Notes: generated from the sequence alone by a model not told the origin. Positions 28,014-37,189 are shown, counted from the stretch's first letter. The stretch is DNA of 64,000 bases from Streptomyces albus subsp. chlorinus (GCF_013302895.1 NZ_VJOK01000001.1:3312447-3376446); one strand, 5' to 3'. A program made the numbers and translations.

Positions 28014-29297
28014 CTACGACCCCGCCTTCTCCGCCGCGTCCGCCTCGCGCTGGAGCGCGGTGAGCACGCTCCGGGGGTCGCCGCCCTTCATCGCGGCCTG
28101 GCCGATCGTCTTCTTCAGACCGGCGGTGGTGCCCGCCCAGGACACCTTGCCGACGGGGTAGAACTCGGCGCTGGAGAGCTGGTCGAGGAACGGCCAGAGC
28201 TTCTTCTGCTCCTCGTCGGCCCGCATCCGTTCGGAGGCGCTGGTGGTGACGGGCAGCAGCCCGTACTGGGAGACGAAGTCGTAGTGGTTCTTCTCCTCGT
28301 AGACGAAGGAGAGGAACTTGCCGCACTCCTCGCGGTGGCCGTGCTCGCGGAAAGCCATCATCCAGTCGGCGACGCCGAGGGTGCCCTCGGCGGGACCGCC
28401 CCGGCCGGGCAGCTTTCCGGTGCCGTAGGAGATGCCCTTCTTGTCGGCCTGCTGCATCAGGGTGGGGTGGCCGTTGAGGACGGCGACCTCGCCCGCGGTG
28501 AAGGCGTCGAAGAGTTTCTGCCGGTTCACACGCTGGGGGTCGGGCTCGGTGTACCCCGGGGTGACGAGGTTGTCGCGCAGCCACTCCATCGTCTCGATGT
28601 TCTCGGGGGAGTTGATGGTGTAGTTGCCGACGCTGTCCACATAGGAGCCGCCGTTGCCGAGCATCCACATCAGCGCCTCGCCCTGCGCCTCCTCGGGGCC
28701 GAGGGGCAGACCGTAGGGGATCTTCACCCCGGCCTGCTTGAGGGTGCGCGCCGCCGACTTCAGCTCGTCCCAACTGCGGGGCGGCTTCTTCGGGTTCAGC
28801 CCGGCCTTGGCGAAGAGGTCCTTGTTGTAGAAGAGGACGCGGGTGCTGGCCACGAACGGCAGCCCGTACTGGACGCGCCGCACCTCGCCCGCCTCCGCCA
28901 GCGAGGTGAGGAACTCGGCCTGGGCGGGGATGGGCAGCAGCTCGCTGACCTTGTAGAGCTTGCCCTCGGCCGCCCAGTTGGCGTACGAGTCGACCTGGGC
29001 GAGGTCCGGCGGGTCACCGGCGTCGACCATGTCCGTGAGCTTCTTGCCGATCTCGTTCCAGCTGTGGACGGTGACATCGACCTTGATGCCGGGATTCTCG
29101 GCGGCGAAGGCGTCGGCGAGTTTCCGCCAGTAGACCTTCGAACTGTTGTGGGCACCCGGACTTCCGTAATCCGCGGCGACCAGGCGCAGCGTGACATCGG
29201 CGGATCCCGGGCCCTTTCCGCAACCGGTCAGCGCGGGCACCCCCGCCGCTCCGACCGCACCGGCCGCGGCCATCCCCAGGAAACGACGCCGTCTCAT
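28014..29297 (-). CDS. ABC transporter sugar-binding lipoprotein (Tat signal)
   Basis: A 427-residue extracellular solute-binding protein. The N-terminus has a twin-arginine motif (RRRRFLGM), a hydrophobic run and a lipobox (PALTGCG), so it is Tat-exported and lipidated. The mature part is a class II periplasmic-type fold with EIGKKLTDMVDAGDPPDLAQVDSYANWAAEGKL and GEALMWMLGNGG segments typical of carbohydrate binders. No permeases are beside it; the shared ATPase may be MsiK at 46841. It is divergent from nagK-nagA, which carry a DasR site, so GlcNAc or chitooligosaccharide uptake is likely but unproven. Confidence 0.85.
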   Translation of the reverse strand: MRRRRFLGMAAAGAVGAAGVPALTGCGKGPGSADVTLRLVAADYGSPGAHNSSKVYWRKLADAFAAENPGIKVDVTVHSWNEIGKKLTDMVDAGDPPDLAQVDSYANWAAEGKLYKVSELLPIPAQAEFLTSLAEAGEVRRVQYGLPFVASTRVLFYNKDLFAKAGLNPKKPPRSWDELKSAARTLKQAGVKIPYGLPLGPEEAQGEALMWMLGNGGSYVDSVGNYTINSPENIETMEWLRDNLVTPGYTEPDPQRVNRQKLFDAFTAGEVAVLNGHPTLMQQADKKGISYGTGKLPGRGGPAEGTLGVADWMMAFREHGHREECGKFLSFVYEEKNHYDFVSQYGLLPVTTSASERMRADEEQKKLWPFLDQLSSAEFYPVGKVSWAGTTAGLKKTIGQAAMKGGDPRSVLTALQREADAAEKAGS

Positions 29298-29664
29298 TCT
29301 TCTCCACACCCCTGTCGAGACCCTGCGAACCTCAGAACGTTCTCCGGACCCCCTGGCGCCTCGGGCCTCCCGCGCCACTCCGGCACCACCAACCCCGGTC
29401 CGTCGGTCGGGAGTCTCTCTCCGCGCACCCCGGACCGTCTACAGGTGCTCGATACCGGTACGGAATCAGGTTGGCTTCCGTTCGGGCTCCGGAAAGAAAA
29501 ATCCGGAAACGGACGTTCCAGCCCCCTTCTTGGAGAAGTTCTCCGGGGAACGGACCTTCCGGCCCCCTCCCGGAGAAGTTCTCCGGGGGAGCAGCCCGGA
29601 GAAGACCCCGAGAAGTTCCCCCGGAGAAGACCCCCGAGAAGACTCCCAAGAAGATCCCCGGAAG
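29298..29664. repeat. repeat-rich intergenic region between sugar-binding protein and nagK
   Basis: About 370 bases without a gene. From 29500 to 29660 many imperfect copies of GGAGAAGTTCTCCGGGGA and shorter CCCGAGAAGA form a mixture of tandem and inverted repeats able to fold strongly. The left part (29300-29480) must hold the solute-binding protein promoter. The array stops right at the dre site. Confidence 0.75.
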
Positions 29665-29680
29665 AGTGGACTAGACCTTT
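29665..29680. promoter_or_regulatory. DasR operator (dre) upstream of nagK-nagA
   Basis: AGTGGACTAGACCTTT agrees with 12 of 16 bases of the DasR consensus ACTGGTCTAGACCACT, with the CTAGACC half intact. DasR represses amino-sugar genes in streptomycetes and releases DNA with glucosamine-6-P/GlcNAc-6-P; nagK-nagA is a known target type. The site is 28 bases before the nagK start, across the promoter or leader. Confidence 0.75.
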
Positions 29681-29708
29681 ACAGTGCTCTCGCGGGAGAC
29701 TGTCCCGC

Positions 29709-30704
29709 GTGAGTACCCCTGACGAGGCCCCCACCGCACCCGCCGTGCCGTACGTCATCGCCCTCGATGTCGGCGGCACCGGAATGAAGGCCGCCCTCAT
29801 CGGCAGCGGCAACGAACTGCTGCACGAGGCTCGCCGGGCGACCGGGCGCGAGCGCGGCCCCGAAGCCGTGGTCGAGGGGGTCCTCGACTTCGCCGCCGAC
29901 CTGCGCGCCCTGGGCGTGGAACGGTACGGCACCGAGCCGTCCGCCGCCGGAGTGGCCGTCCCCGGGATCGTCGACGACGCGCGGGGCGTGGCCGTCTTCT
30001 CCGCCAACCTCGGCTGGCGGGACGTCCCCTTCCGCGCGCTGCTGAGCGAGCGTCTGGGCCGGGGCCGGTCCGCGGAGTTGCCCCCGCTGCCGGTGGCGCT
30101 CGGGCACGACGTGCGCACCGGCGGGCTCGCGGAAGGGCGCATCGGCGCGGGCGAGGGCGTGGACCGCTACCTGTTCGTGCCGCTGGGCACCGGCATCGCG
30201 GGCGCCATCGGGATCGGCCGCAGCGTCGAGCCGGGCGCGCACGGCAGCGCGGGGGAGATCGGCCACATCGTCGTACGCCCCGACGGCCCGCCGTGCGGCT
30301 GCGGTCAGCGCGGCTGCCTGGAACGGCTCGCCTCCGCCTCCGCGGTCGGCGCCGCGTGGGCCGAGGCCAGCGGCGACCCGCGGGCGACGGCCGCGGACGC
30401 CGCCAAGGCGGTCGAGGCGGGCGACCCGCGCGCCCGGAAGGTGTGGGCGGAGGCCGTCGACGCGCTCGCCACCGGCCTGGTCACGGGACTGACCCTGCTC
30501 GACCCGCGCACACTGATCATCGGCGGTGGCCTCGCCGAGGCGGGCGACACCCTCTTCGAACCGCTCCGGGAGGCGGTCCGCGAGAAGGTCACGTTCCAGC
30601 CACTCCCGGCCATCGTGCCCGCGGCGCTCGGGGATGCCGCGGGCTGCCTGGGCGCGGGGCTCCTCGCCTGGGACCTACTCTCCGCGGAGGTTGCGAGCCG
30701 ATGA
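29709..30704 (+). CDS. nagK: ROK-family sugar kinase, probably N-acetylglucosamine kinase
   Basis: A 331-residue ROK kinase. The ATP phosphate-binding loop is ALDVGGTGMKAAL, the sugar loop includes GAHGSAGEIGHIVV, and the zinc site is CGCGQRGCLE. The coupled nagA gene, the DasR site and conservation of this order in streptomycetes point to GlcNAc kinase, giving GlcNAc-6-phosphate for NagA. Glucose kinases of the same family cannot be excluded by sequence alone. Start GTG at 29709; the stop TGA overlaps the nagA ATG (ATGA), so translation is coupled. Confidence 0.87.
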   Translation: MSTPDEAPTAPAVPYVIALDVGGTGMKAALIGSGNELLHEARRATGRERGPEAVVEGVLDFAADLRALGVERYGTEPSAAGVAVPGIVDDARGVAVFSANLGWRDVPFRALLSERLGRGRSAELPPLPVALGHDVRTGGLAEGRIGAGEGVDRYLFVPLGTGIAGAIGIGRSVEPGAHGSAGEIGHIVVRPDGPPCGCGQRGCLERLASASAVGAAWAEASGDPRATAADAAKAVEAGDPRARKVWAEAVDALATGLVTGLTLLDPRTLIIGGGLAEAGDTLFEPLREAVREKVTFQPLPAIVPAALGDAAGCLGAGLLAWDLLSAEVASR

Positions 30705-31915
30705 GCAAGCGAACGGTGCTGACCGGTGCCCGGGTGGTGCTGCCCGACGGGGTGCGCGAGGACGGCAGGCTGACGGTGGAGGGCACCACCCTCGTCGCCG
30801 ACGGCCCCGGCACCTCGCCGTCCGGTGGGACGGGCGCCCCTTCCGCTACCGGGCCGCAGGACCCGCCCGCCGCCGGGCCCGGAACGGAGACGCTCGATCT
30901 GACCGGCCACTGGATCGTGCCCGGTTTCGTGGACCTCCACGTGCACGGCGGCGGAGGCGCGTCCTTCTCGGCCGGCACCCACCAGGAGTCGCTGACCGCC
31001 ATCGACACCCACCGCAGGCACGGCACCACCACCATGGTCGCCTCCACGGTCACCGGCGACCTGGACGACCTGTCCCGGCAGGCCGGCTCGCTGAGCGAAC
31101 TGGCCGAACAGGGCGACCTGGCGGGCGTCCACTTCGAGGGCCCGTTCATCTCCTGCAACCGGCGCGGAGCCCACGAGGAGTCGCTGCTGCGCGACCCCGA
31201 CCCCGCCGATGTGCGCAAGCTGCTGGACGCCGCGCGCGGCCGTGCCGTGATGATGACGCTGGCCCCCGAACGGAGGGGCGGCCTGGAGTCGGTGCGGCTG
31301 CTGGCCGACAGCGGGGTGATCGCCGCCATCGGGCACACCGACGACGGCTACGAGGGCACCCGCGAGGCGATCGAGGCCGGAGCGACGGTGGCCACGCACC
31401 TGTTCAACGCGATGCCGCCGCTCGGCCACCGGCAGCCAGGACCGGTGGCCGCCCTGCTGGAGGACGAGCGGATCACCGTCGAGCTGATCAACGACGGCGT
31501 CCATCTGCACCCCGCGGCGCTCCAGTTGGCGTTCCGCGCGGCGGGCCGGGACCGGGTCGCCTTCATCACCGACGCCATGGGCGCGGCGGGCATGGGGGAC
31601 GGCCGCTACCCGCTGGGGAACCTGGAGGTCGAGGTGCGGGACGGGGTGGCCCGGCTGGTCGAGGGCGACTCGATCGCGGGTTCGACACTGACCCTGGACC
31701 AGGCCTTCAAGCGCGCCGTCACCATCGACGGGCTGCCCGTCACCGACGCGGTCGCCGCACTGTCCGCCAACCCCGCGCGGCTACTGGGCGTGGCCGACCG
31801 GGTGGGCTCGCTGGAGCCGGGCAAGCTGGCCGACCTGGTGGTGCTGGACGAGAACTTCGACCTGGCCGGAGTCATGCGCCACGGCACCTGGGTGGTGCCG
31901 GTGCACACCCCCTGA
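30701..31915 (+). CDS. nagA: N-acetylglucosamine-6-phosphate deacetylase
   Basis: A 404-residue amidohydrolase that removes acetate from GlcNAc-6-phosphate, giving glucosamine-6-phosphate, the DasR effector. Metal and substrate motifs are visible: VDLHVHGGGGASF, VHFEGPFIS (metal Glu), HLFNAMPPLGHRQPG and ITDAMGAAGMGDG with the catalytic Asp. Near the N-terminus is a Pro/Ser/Thr-rich insertion (about residues 45-65) that looks repeat-derived. Translationally coupled to nagK. It also connects to MurQ, whose product is the same substrate. Confidence 0.94.
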   Translation: MSKRTVLTGARVVLPDGVREDGRLTVEGTTLVADGPGTSPSGGTGAPSATGPQDPPAAGPGTETLDLTGHWIVPGFVDLHVHGGGGASFSAGTHQESLTAIDTHRRHGTTTMVASTVTGDLDDLSRQAGSLSELAEQGDLAGVHFEGPFISCNRRGAHEESLLRDPDPADVRKLLDAARGRAVMMTLAPERRGGLESVRLLADSGVIAAIGHTDDGYEGTREAIEAGATVATHLFNAMPPLGHRQPGPVAALLEDERITVELINDGVHLHPAALQLAFRAAGRDRVAFITDAMGAAGMGDGRYPLGNLEVEVRDGVARLVEGDSIAGSTLTLDQAFKRAVTIDGLPVTDAVAALSANPARLLGVADRVGSLEPGKLADLVVLDENFDLAGVMRHGTWVVPVHTP

Positions 31916-32047
31916 GCTGGTACGGGGGGTCGCCCGGTGGCGCTTCCAATGGCATGATCGCTCGCGCGGCCGGTAGAGCCGTGGTGTCGTTTGTTCTGGA
32001 TTGTGTGTGATGAACCGTTGTCCGACGGGTGAGGGTGGTGCGCGCTG

Positions 32048-33004
32048 GTGATCCTGACCGTCACGCTCAATGCCGCTCTCGATCTGACCTACCGCGTGCC
32101 CCATCTGGTGCCGCACGCCTCCCACCGGGTGCGCGAGGTGACCGAGCGCCCTGGCGGCAAGGGCCTCAACGTGGCGCGGGTCCTGGCGGCGCTGGGCTTC
32201 GAGAGCACCGTCACCGGCTTCGCCGGCGGCGAGACGGGCCGTGTCCTGCGCACCCTCCTGGCGGCCGACGCCACACCCCCCGCCGGGAGCGGCACGGCCC
32301 CCGTCACCGACGCGCTGGTCCCCGTCGCCGGGCAGACCCGCCGCACCGTCGGCGTGGTCGACGAGTCGACCGGGGACACCACCCAGTTCAACGAACCCGG
32401 CCCGCACGTCACCCCCGAGGAGTGGGAGACCTTCCTCGTCGCCTACCGCGAGCTGCTGGGCGGCGGAGCGGTCGCGGTCGCCCTGTGCGGCAGCCTGCCG
32501 CCGGGGGTGCCGGTGGGCGCGTACGCCACGCTCGTGCGGGAGGCCCGTACGGCACGCGTCCCCGTGCTGCTGGACACCAGCGGCGAGCCGCTGCGCCGAG
32601 GGCTGGCCGCCCGGCCGGACATCATCAAACCCAACGCGGAGGAGCTGGCCGGGATCACCGGCACCGCCGAGCCGCTGCGCGCGGCCCGCGCGGCCCAGCG
32701 GCGGGGTGCCCACGCCGTGGCGGCCTCGCTGGGCGCGGACGGAATGCTGCTGGTCACCCAGGACGGCACCTGGAGCGCCGCGGTGCCCGAGCGGCTGGCG
32801 GGCAATCCGACGGGCGCCGGCGACTCGGCGGTCGCCGGGCTGCTCTCCGGGCTGGCCGAGGGCCTGCCGTGGCCCGACCGGCTGGCCCGCGCGGTCGCCC
32901 TGTCGGCGGCGACGGTGCGCTCCCCGGTGGCAGGCGAGTTCGACGAGCCGACGTACGCGACGATGCTGCCGTCGGTGCGGGTCCGCCAGTCGGAAACGCC
33001 CTGA
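32048..33004 (+). CDS. PfkB-family hexose kinase (1-phosphofructokinase-like)
   Basis: A 318-residue PfkB kinase. The N-terminal substrate block is TVTLNAALDLTYRVP and ERPGGKGLNVARVLAALG; the phosphate acceptor motif is NEPGPHV-like, and the catalytic GAGDSAVAGLLSGLAEG is at the C-terminus. The NPTLD-type start and DTSGEPL block place it with fructose-1-phosphate/tagatose-6-phosphate kinases. Position after nagA suggests a role in amino-sugar or hexose-phosphate flow, but the true substrate is not shown. Start GTG at 32048. A 19-bp perfect hairpin follows. Confidence 0.87.
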   Translation: MILTVTLNAALDLTYRVPHLVPHASHRVREVTERPGGKGLNVARVLAALGFESTVTGFAGGETGRVLRTLLAADATPPAGSGTAPVTDALVPVAGQTRRTVGVVDESTGDTTQFNEPGPHVTPEEWETFLVAYRELLGGGAVAVALCGSLPPGVPVGAYATLVREARTARVPVLLDTSGEPLRRGLAARPDIIKPNAEELAGITGTAEPLRAARAAQRRGAHAVAASLGADGMLLVTQDGTWSAAVPERLAGNPTGAGDSAVAGLLSGLAEGLPWPDRLARAVALSAATVRSPVAGEFDEPTYATMLPSVRVRQSETP

Positions 33005-33055
33005 GCCCACCCCTCGCGGGGCGCGGTCCTCAGGGCCCCGGACGGGCGTCGCCGC

Positions 33056-33100
33056 CCGGCGCTCAGGACACCGGACGTCGCCCGGTGTCCTGAGCGCCGG
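33056..33100 (+). terminator. strong hairpin after the PfkB kinase gene
   Basis: A perfect 19-bp stem (33056-33074 with 33082-33100) and 7-base loop lie 52 bases beyond the stop codon. It is among the strongest hairpins in the window. Confidence 0.88.
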
Positions 33101-33425
33101 ACTCGGGAGCTGGGTGCCAGGCTTCGGGTGCTGAGTGCCGGGCTTCGAATGCTGGTGCCGGACTTGGGAGCTGGTGCCGGCTTCGGGGCGGCCTGGGTTC
33201 CGGGCTTCGGGCCTGAGTGCCAGCTTCGGGGCCTGGGTGCCGGGCTCGGGAGGGGCGTCGGGGCCCCACGGGCGCGGGCCCCGGCGGCACGCGCCGCGGG
33301 GGCTCCCGGCGTCTCACGGTGGCGGCTTCCCGCCCCCCGGGGGGGCCGAGGTGCTTCCGGGAGCCTGGCCCGGGGTGCCTCCCGGGACCCGGGGCTACTC
33401 CCGGCCCGGGGCTACTGCCCGGCCC
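33101..33425. repeat. degenerate ~20-bp tandem repeats, no gene
   Basis: About eight copies of a unit like GGGCTTCGGGTGCTGAGTGCC follow the hairpin to about 33255. The remaining bases to 33425 are G/C-rich with CCCGGGG motifs but no repeat of clear period. No gene is supported in either strand. Confidence 0.75.
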
Positions 33426-33428
33426 GGG

Positions 33429-34430
33429 CTACTTCCAGCCCTTCTCCAGCCAGACCTGGTCGAGGTTGACGTCGCAGTTGTTGCCCGCCTCGCAGGAGAT
33501 CTTGATGTTGTTGCGGCCCTTGGTGAGCTGGATGTTCGACCAGGTGTTCTGCCAGCCGTGCTCCCAGTCGCCCTCCTCCGCCCCGGAGAAGTTCTTCATC
33601 CGCAGCGGCCGGCCCTCGGGCTTCCCGTTGATGGTGAGGGTGGCGTCCGCGTCCTTGCCGGGCACGCCGTAGCGGACGTGGAGGGTGTACTTCCCGGCGG
33701 CGGGCACGTTCTTCAGATCCCAGGTGACCGAGGCGCCCTGCTGGTTCATTCCCCCGACGTAGGCGCCGCCCTGGCCCTTGGCGCCCCGCACGTCCTTCGA
33801 CGCGGTGGCGCCCCCGCCGAGGGTGAGGCTGGCGGCGTCCTCCTTGGGCATCGTCCCGGGGGCGGGCTTGTGGTCCGGCTTCCCGTCCTTCTTGCCGCCG
33901 TCCTGCTTGCCGCCCTGGCCGTCCTGCTGGCCGTTGCCGGTCTCCTTGGCCTGCGGATCGTCCGAGTCGCCCTGGTTGAAGACGATGGCGGCGCCGATCC
34001 CGATGACCACGGCGGCCACCACGGCTATCGCTCCGACCAGCAGACCGGTGCGGTTGCGGCCCCCGCGGCCGTAACCACCCGACTGGGCACCCTGCTGGCG
34101 GGCCGCCGCGCGCCCGCCCGGCACCGTCTCGGGTGCCGCGTAGTGCGGGCTGGGCTGCTGGTGGGACGGGGGCGGGGGCTGCTGGGGGTAGCCGTAACCG
34201 GAACCCTGCTGGGGGTAGCCGTAACCGGAACGCTGCTGCTGCGGGTAGCCGTAGCCGTACTGGCGCTCGCCGACCGCGCGGACCTGGTTGAAGGAGCGGC
34301 GGGGGACGCCGGGCTGCTGACCGGGCGGCGCGGACTGCTGACCGCCTCCCTCCTGCCGGTACAGGTACGCGAACGGGTCCTCGTCTCCCCCTTCCGGCGC
34401 GGCACCCGTGCCCTGGTTCTCGGCAGTCAT
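33429..34430 (-). CDS. membrane protein with extracellular carbohydrate-binding module (CBM35-like)
   Basis: A 333-residue protein. Residues 1-110 are cytoplasmic and disordered with repeats of YGYPQQ; one membrane helix (TGLLVGAIAVVAAVVIGIGAAIVF, about 128-151) follows, then a Lys/Gly/Asp-rich linker (about 155-195). The C-terminal 135 residues are a beta-sandwich resembling CBM35/CBM6: YVGGMNQQGASVTWDLKNVPAAGKYTLHVRYG, in parts, and NNIKISCEAGNNCDVNLDQVWLE with two Cys. It may bind wall or extracellular glycans. Start ATG at 34430. Convergent with nothing; next to cdgB. Confidence 0.82.
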   Translation of the reverse strand: MTAENQGTGAAPEGGDEDPFAYLYRQEGGGQQSAPPGQQPGVPRRSFNQVRAVGERQYGYGYPQQQRSGYGYPQQGSGYGYPQQPPPPSHQQPSPHYAAPETVPGGRAAARQQGAQSGGYGRGGRNRTGLLVGAIAVVAAVVIGIGAAIVFNQGDSDDPQAKETGNGQQDGQGGKQDGGKKDGKPDHKPAPGTMPKEDAASLTLGGGATASKDVRGAKGQGGAYVGGMNQQGASVTWDLKNVPAAGKYTLHVRYGVPGKDADATLTINGKPEGRPLRMKNFSGAEEGDWEHGWQNTWSNIQLTKGRNNIKISCEAGNNCDVNLDQVWLEKGWK

Positions 34431-34523
34431 CCCCTCACTCCCTACTGCGTCAGGTATCCGGGCGAGCCTACCTCTCTCGGGTGAACCTCTCGGCACGGTC
34501 GCACCCGCTCGGCCCGGTGTGCG

Positions 34524-36260
34524 CTAACCCGCCCGGCGCTGCCCCTTGGAGCGGGCTCGCTTCTCCACGTACATCCGCTGGTCGGCGGACTGCAGGACCT
34601 CTTCGGCGGTCATTCCGCAGCTTGCCCAGCCGATGCCGAAACTGGCGCCTACCCGCACCGAACGCCCGTCAACCTGCATGGGGGGGATGATCGCGTTGCG
34701 CAGCCGGACGGCGAGGTCCTCGGCCTCCGCGGGACCGAGCCCGTCGGCCAGCACCACGAACTCGTCACCGCCCAGCCGCGCGACCGTGTCGTCGTCCCGC
34801 ACGCCCTCCGTCAGGCGCCGGGCGACCTCGATGAGCACGGCGTCACCGCAGTGGTGGCCGTACCTGTCGTTGATCGACTTGAAGCCGTCCAGATCGCAGA
34901 AGAGGACGGCGAGTCCCTTCTCCCCCGGCCCGTCGCCCTTGGGTGGCACCGCGTGCTCGTGGAGCGGGTCGGGGTGCGGCACCGGACCGTCGCCGGAGCC
35001 GGCCGGGAGGCCGTGCGGCCCCATCAGCTGCTCACCGTCCCAGAGGGGCTCCCCGGTGCCGGATATCGCCGCCGTACCGCCGCCCAGCCCCTCCAGGTCC
35101 CAGAAGCCGTCCCCGGTCCCGTAGCCCGTCCCGTACCCGGGCACGTCCTGGCCCGCCGCGGCGGCGGCGCCCGTGGGGCGGCCCGGCATCGCGCAGAGCC
35201 TGCTGGAGAGGCGGGCCCGCAACTCGGCGCTGTTGGGCAGTCCGGTCAGCGAGTCGTGGCTGGCGCGGTGCGCGAGCTGCAGCTCGTGGCGCTTGCGCTC
35301 CTCGATGTCCTCGACGTGGGTGAGCAGATAGCGGGGCCCGTCGGCGGCGTCCGCGACCACGGAGTTGCGCAGCGAGACCCACACGTACGACCCGTCGCGC
35401 CGGGCCAGCCGCAGCTCGGCCCGGCCGCCCTCGGCCGAGGTGCGCAGCAGCACGCCGATGTCCTCGGGGTGGACGAGGTCGGAGAAGGAGTAGCGGCGCA
35501 TCGCGGCGGCCGGGCGGCCCAGCAGCCGGCACAGCGCGTCGTTGGTCCGCAGCAGCCGCCCGTGCTGGTCCCCGCCCATCTCCGCGATGGCCATCCCGCT
35601 GGGCGCGTACTCGAACGCCTGCCGGAAGCTCTCCTCGCTGGCCCGCAGCGCCTGCTGCTCCCGCTCCAGCCGGACCAGCGCCCGCTGCATGTTCGAGCGC
35701 AGCCGCGCGTTGCTGATGGCGATGGCGGCCTGCGAGGCGTACATCTGGAGCGCCTCGCAGCCCCAGGCGCCGGGGCGGCGGCCGTTGCGCGGCTTGTCGA
35801 CGGACAGCACGCCCAGCAGCTCGCCGTCGGAGGCGTACAGCGGAGCGAAGAGCCGGTCCATGGGGTGCCACGCGTCGGGCGCGTCGCTGACCGGCTGGGG
35901 CGCGTGCCACTGCGGCACGTCATCGTCGTCCAGCACCCAGCCCTCGGTGTACGGGACGAAGCGCAGCGCGCCCCACTGCTCCCCCATCGCCAGCCGGCGC
36001 TCCCAGGAGGCGCGGGGGCCGACGCGGCCCGCCATCATCGCCTCGGCGGCCGGGCTGCCGGCCACGGCGGCGACGACGAGGTCACCGTCGGCGCGTACCA
36101 GGTTCACCGTCGCTATCTCGAAGCCGAGCCCCTCGACCACTCCGTCCGCGACGGTCTGGAGGGTGTCGGCGAGGCTGCGGGCGGTGTTGAGCTGCGCCAC
36201 GACGTGATGCAAACGGCGCAGACTGGCGAGGCGGACATAGGGCTCCGACTCGGTTTCCAT
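34524..36260 (-). CDS. cdgB: diguanylate cyclase CdgB (GAF-PAS-GGDEF)
   Basis: A 578-residue cyclic-di-GMP synthase. A GAF domain (about 20-190) is followed by a coiled-coil, a PAS/PAC domain (about 210-325, FEYAPSGMAIAEMGG to YLLTHVEDIEERK) and a GGDEF domain. The active site is ARLGGDEFVVL and the inhibitory I-site RxxD is RDDD exactly five residues before GGDEF, so feedback inhibition is expected. About 85 Gly/Pro-rich residues are inserted between HDSLTGLPN and GLAVLFCDLDGF. The architecture and neighbourhood match S. coelicolor CdgB, a BldD target controlling development. Confidence 0.9.
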   Translation of the reverse strand: METESEPYVRLASLRRLHHVVAQLNTARSLADTLQTVADGVVEGLGFEIATVNLVRADGDLVVAAVAGSPAAEAMMAGRVGPRASWERRLAMGEQWGALRFVPYTEGWVLDDDDVPQWHAPQPVSDAPDAWHPMDRLFAPLYASDGELLGVLSVDKPRNGRRPGAWGCEALQMYASQAAIAISNARLRSNMQRALVRLEREQQALRASEESFRQAFEYAPSGMAIAEMGGDQHGRLLRTNDALCRLLGRPAAAMRRYSFSDLVHPEDIGVLLRTSAEGGRAELRLARRDGSYVWVSLRNSVVADAADGPRYLLTHVEDIEERKRHELQLAHRASHDSLTGLPNSAELRARLSSRLCAMPGRPTGAAAAAGQDVPGYGTGYGTGDGFWDLEGLGGGTAAISGTGEPLWDGEQLMGPHGLPAGSGDGPVPHPDPLHEHAVPPKGDGPGEKGLAVLFCDLDGFKSINDRYGHHCGDAVLIEVARRLTEGVRDDDTVARLGGDEFVVLADGLGPAEAEDLAVRLRNAIIPPMQVDGRSVRVGASFGIGWASCGMTAEEVLQSADQRMYVEKRARSKGQRRAG

Positions 36261-36619
36261 AGCCCTCCCCCTGAGCCGTGTACGTCAACTCCAGGTGCTC
36301 GTGCCGTCGCTTGCGGGCCTCACTGACTGCGTTCGTCGGTGTACTTGTCGGCGTCTTCGACGCCTTCGGCGTTGCTCGGCGTTCGTCGGCGTTGTGCGGA
36401 TGCCACGGCCACTGAATCACAGCGAGCTGTTCACCCGGTACACAGGGTCAACAATTAATGCCCTCTGTGACTCAAGTCACAACAGTGTGCTATGAGTTGA
36501 CTGCACAACGTTGCCCCGGACAACCGTCGCCCCCGCCCTCCGCCTGACGGCGGTCCTAGGCCCCGCCTGGTCCCCGGGCCCGATGCGCACCCGGGAAACG
36601 GCTGGTTAGCGTAGCCAGC
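36261..36619. promoter_or_regulatory. divergent promoter region cdgB / flavin reductase
   Basis: About 360 bases. Near cdgB (36290-36400) imperfect repeats of GGCGTTCGTCGGCGTT occur. The middle (36430-36500) is AT-richer and carries the palindrome GTGAC-TCAA-GTCAC (36467-36480) next to TTGACT at 36497-36502. The palindrome resembles half-sites of BldD (TNAC, GTNA) but has a 4-base rather than the 5-base spacer I recall. Confidence 0.45.
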
Positions 36620-37189
36620 GTGTCCCACGCAGTGCAGCAGCAGACGACCCACGTGCCCCAGGCCCATCCGATGCCCCATCCTGATGGGGTGAGCGACGAG
36701 GAGTTCCGCGCGGCCATGGCGCGGCTGGCGGCCGGCGTGGTCCTGGTCACCGCGCACGACCCGGAGGAGGGCGCGCGCGGCGAGGACGTCGGCATGACCG
36801 CCACCGCCTTCATGTCCGTCTCCCTCGACCCGCCCCTGGTGCTGATCAGCCTGCGCGAGGGGTCCCGGATGGACGAGCTGCTCTCCCGCCAGGACCACTG
36901 GGCGGTCTCCCTGCTGACCGACGCCCAGACCCAGACCGCCGGTCGCTTCGCAATGAAGGCGCGGCTCAGCGACCGGCTCCTCTTCCAGGAGCTGCCCCAC
37001 ACCCGCGGCGCCACCAGCGGCGCCCCGCTGGTCGACGGAGCACTGGCCGCGGTCGAGTGCCGCACCGAACAGCGCGTGACGGCGGGCGACCACACCCTGC
37101 TCGTCGGCCGCGTCCTGGCCACCCGCCTCACCCACGGCGAGCACGGCCCCCTGCTGTACTACAGCGGACGGTACCGCTCCCTGCGCTGA
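36620..37189 (+). CDS. flavin reductase family protein (FMN-binding)
   Basis: A 189-residue split-barrel flavoprotein of the flavin reductase-like family. EEFRAAMARLAAGVVLVTAHDP opens the domain, DVGMTATAFMSVSLDPPLVLISLREGSRM is the flavin-binding section, and WAVSLLTDAQTQTAGRFA and GPLLYYSGRYRSL follow. Such proteins supply reduced FMN to partner monooxygenases or act as oxidoreductases themselves; the partner is not adjacent. Start GTG at 36620 gives a short Gln/His leader; ATG 36671 may be the true core start. Divergent from cdgB. Confidence 0.87.
   Translation: MSHAVQQQTTHVPQAHPMPHPDGVSDEEFRAAMARLAAGVVLVTAHDPEEGARGEDVGMTATAFMSVSLDPPLVLISLREGSRMDELLSRQDHWAVSLLTDAQTQTAGRFAMKARLSDRLLFQELPHTRGATSGAPLVDGALAAVECRTEQRVTAGDHTLLVGRVLATRLTHGEHGPLLYYSGRYRSLR

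Noticed and set aside
36467..36480. BldD box upstream of cdgB
   Set aside because: GTGAC-TCAA-GTCAC resembles the site, and CdgB is a known BldD target, but the spacing is 4 rather than 5 bases, so I list only a palindrome.
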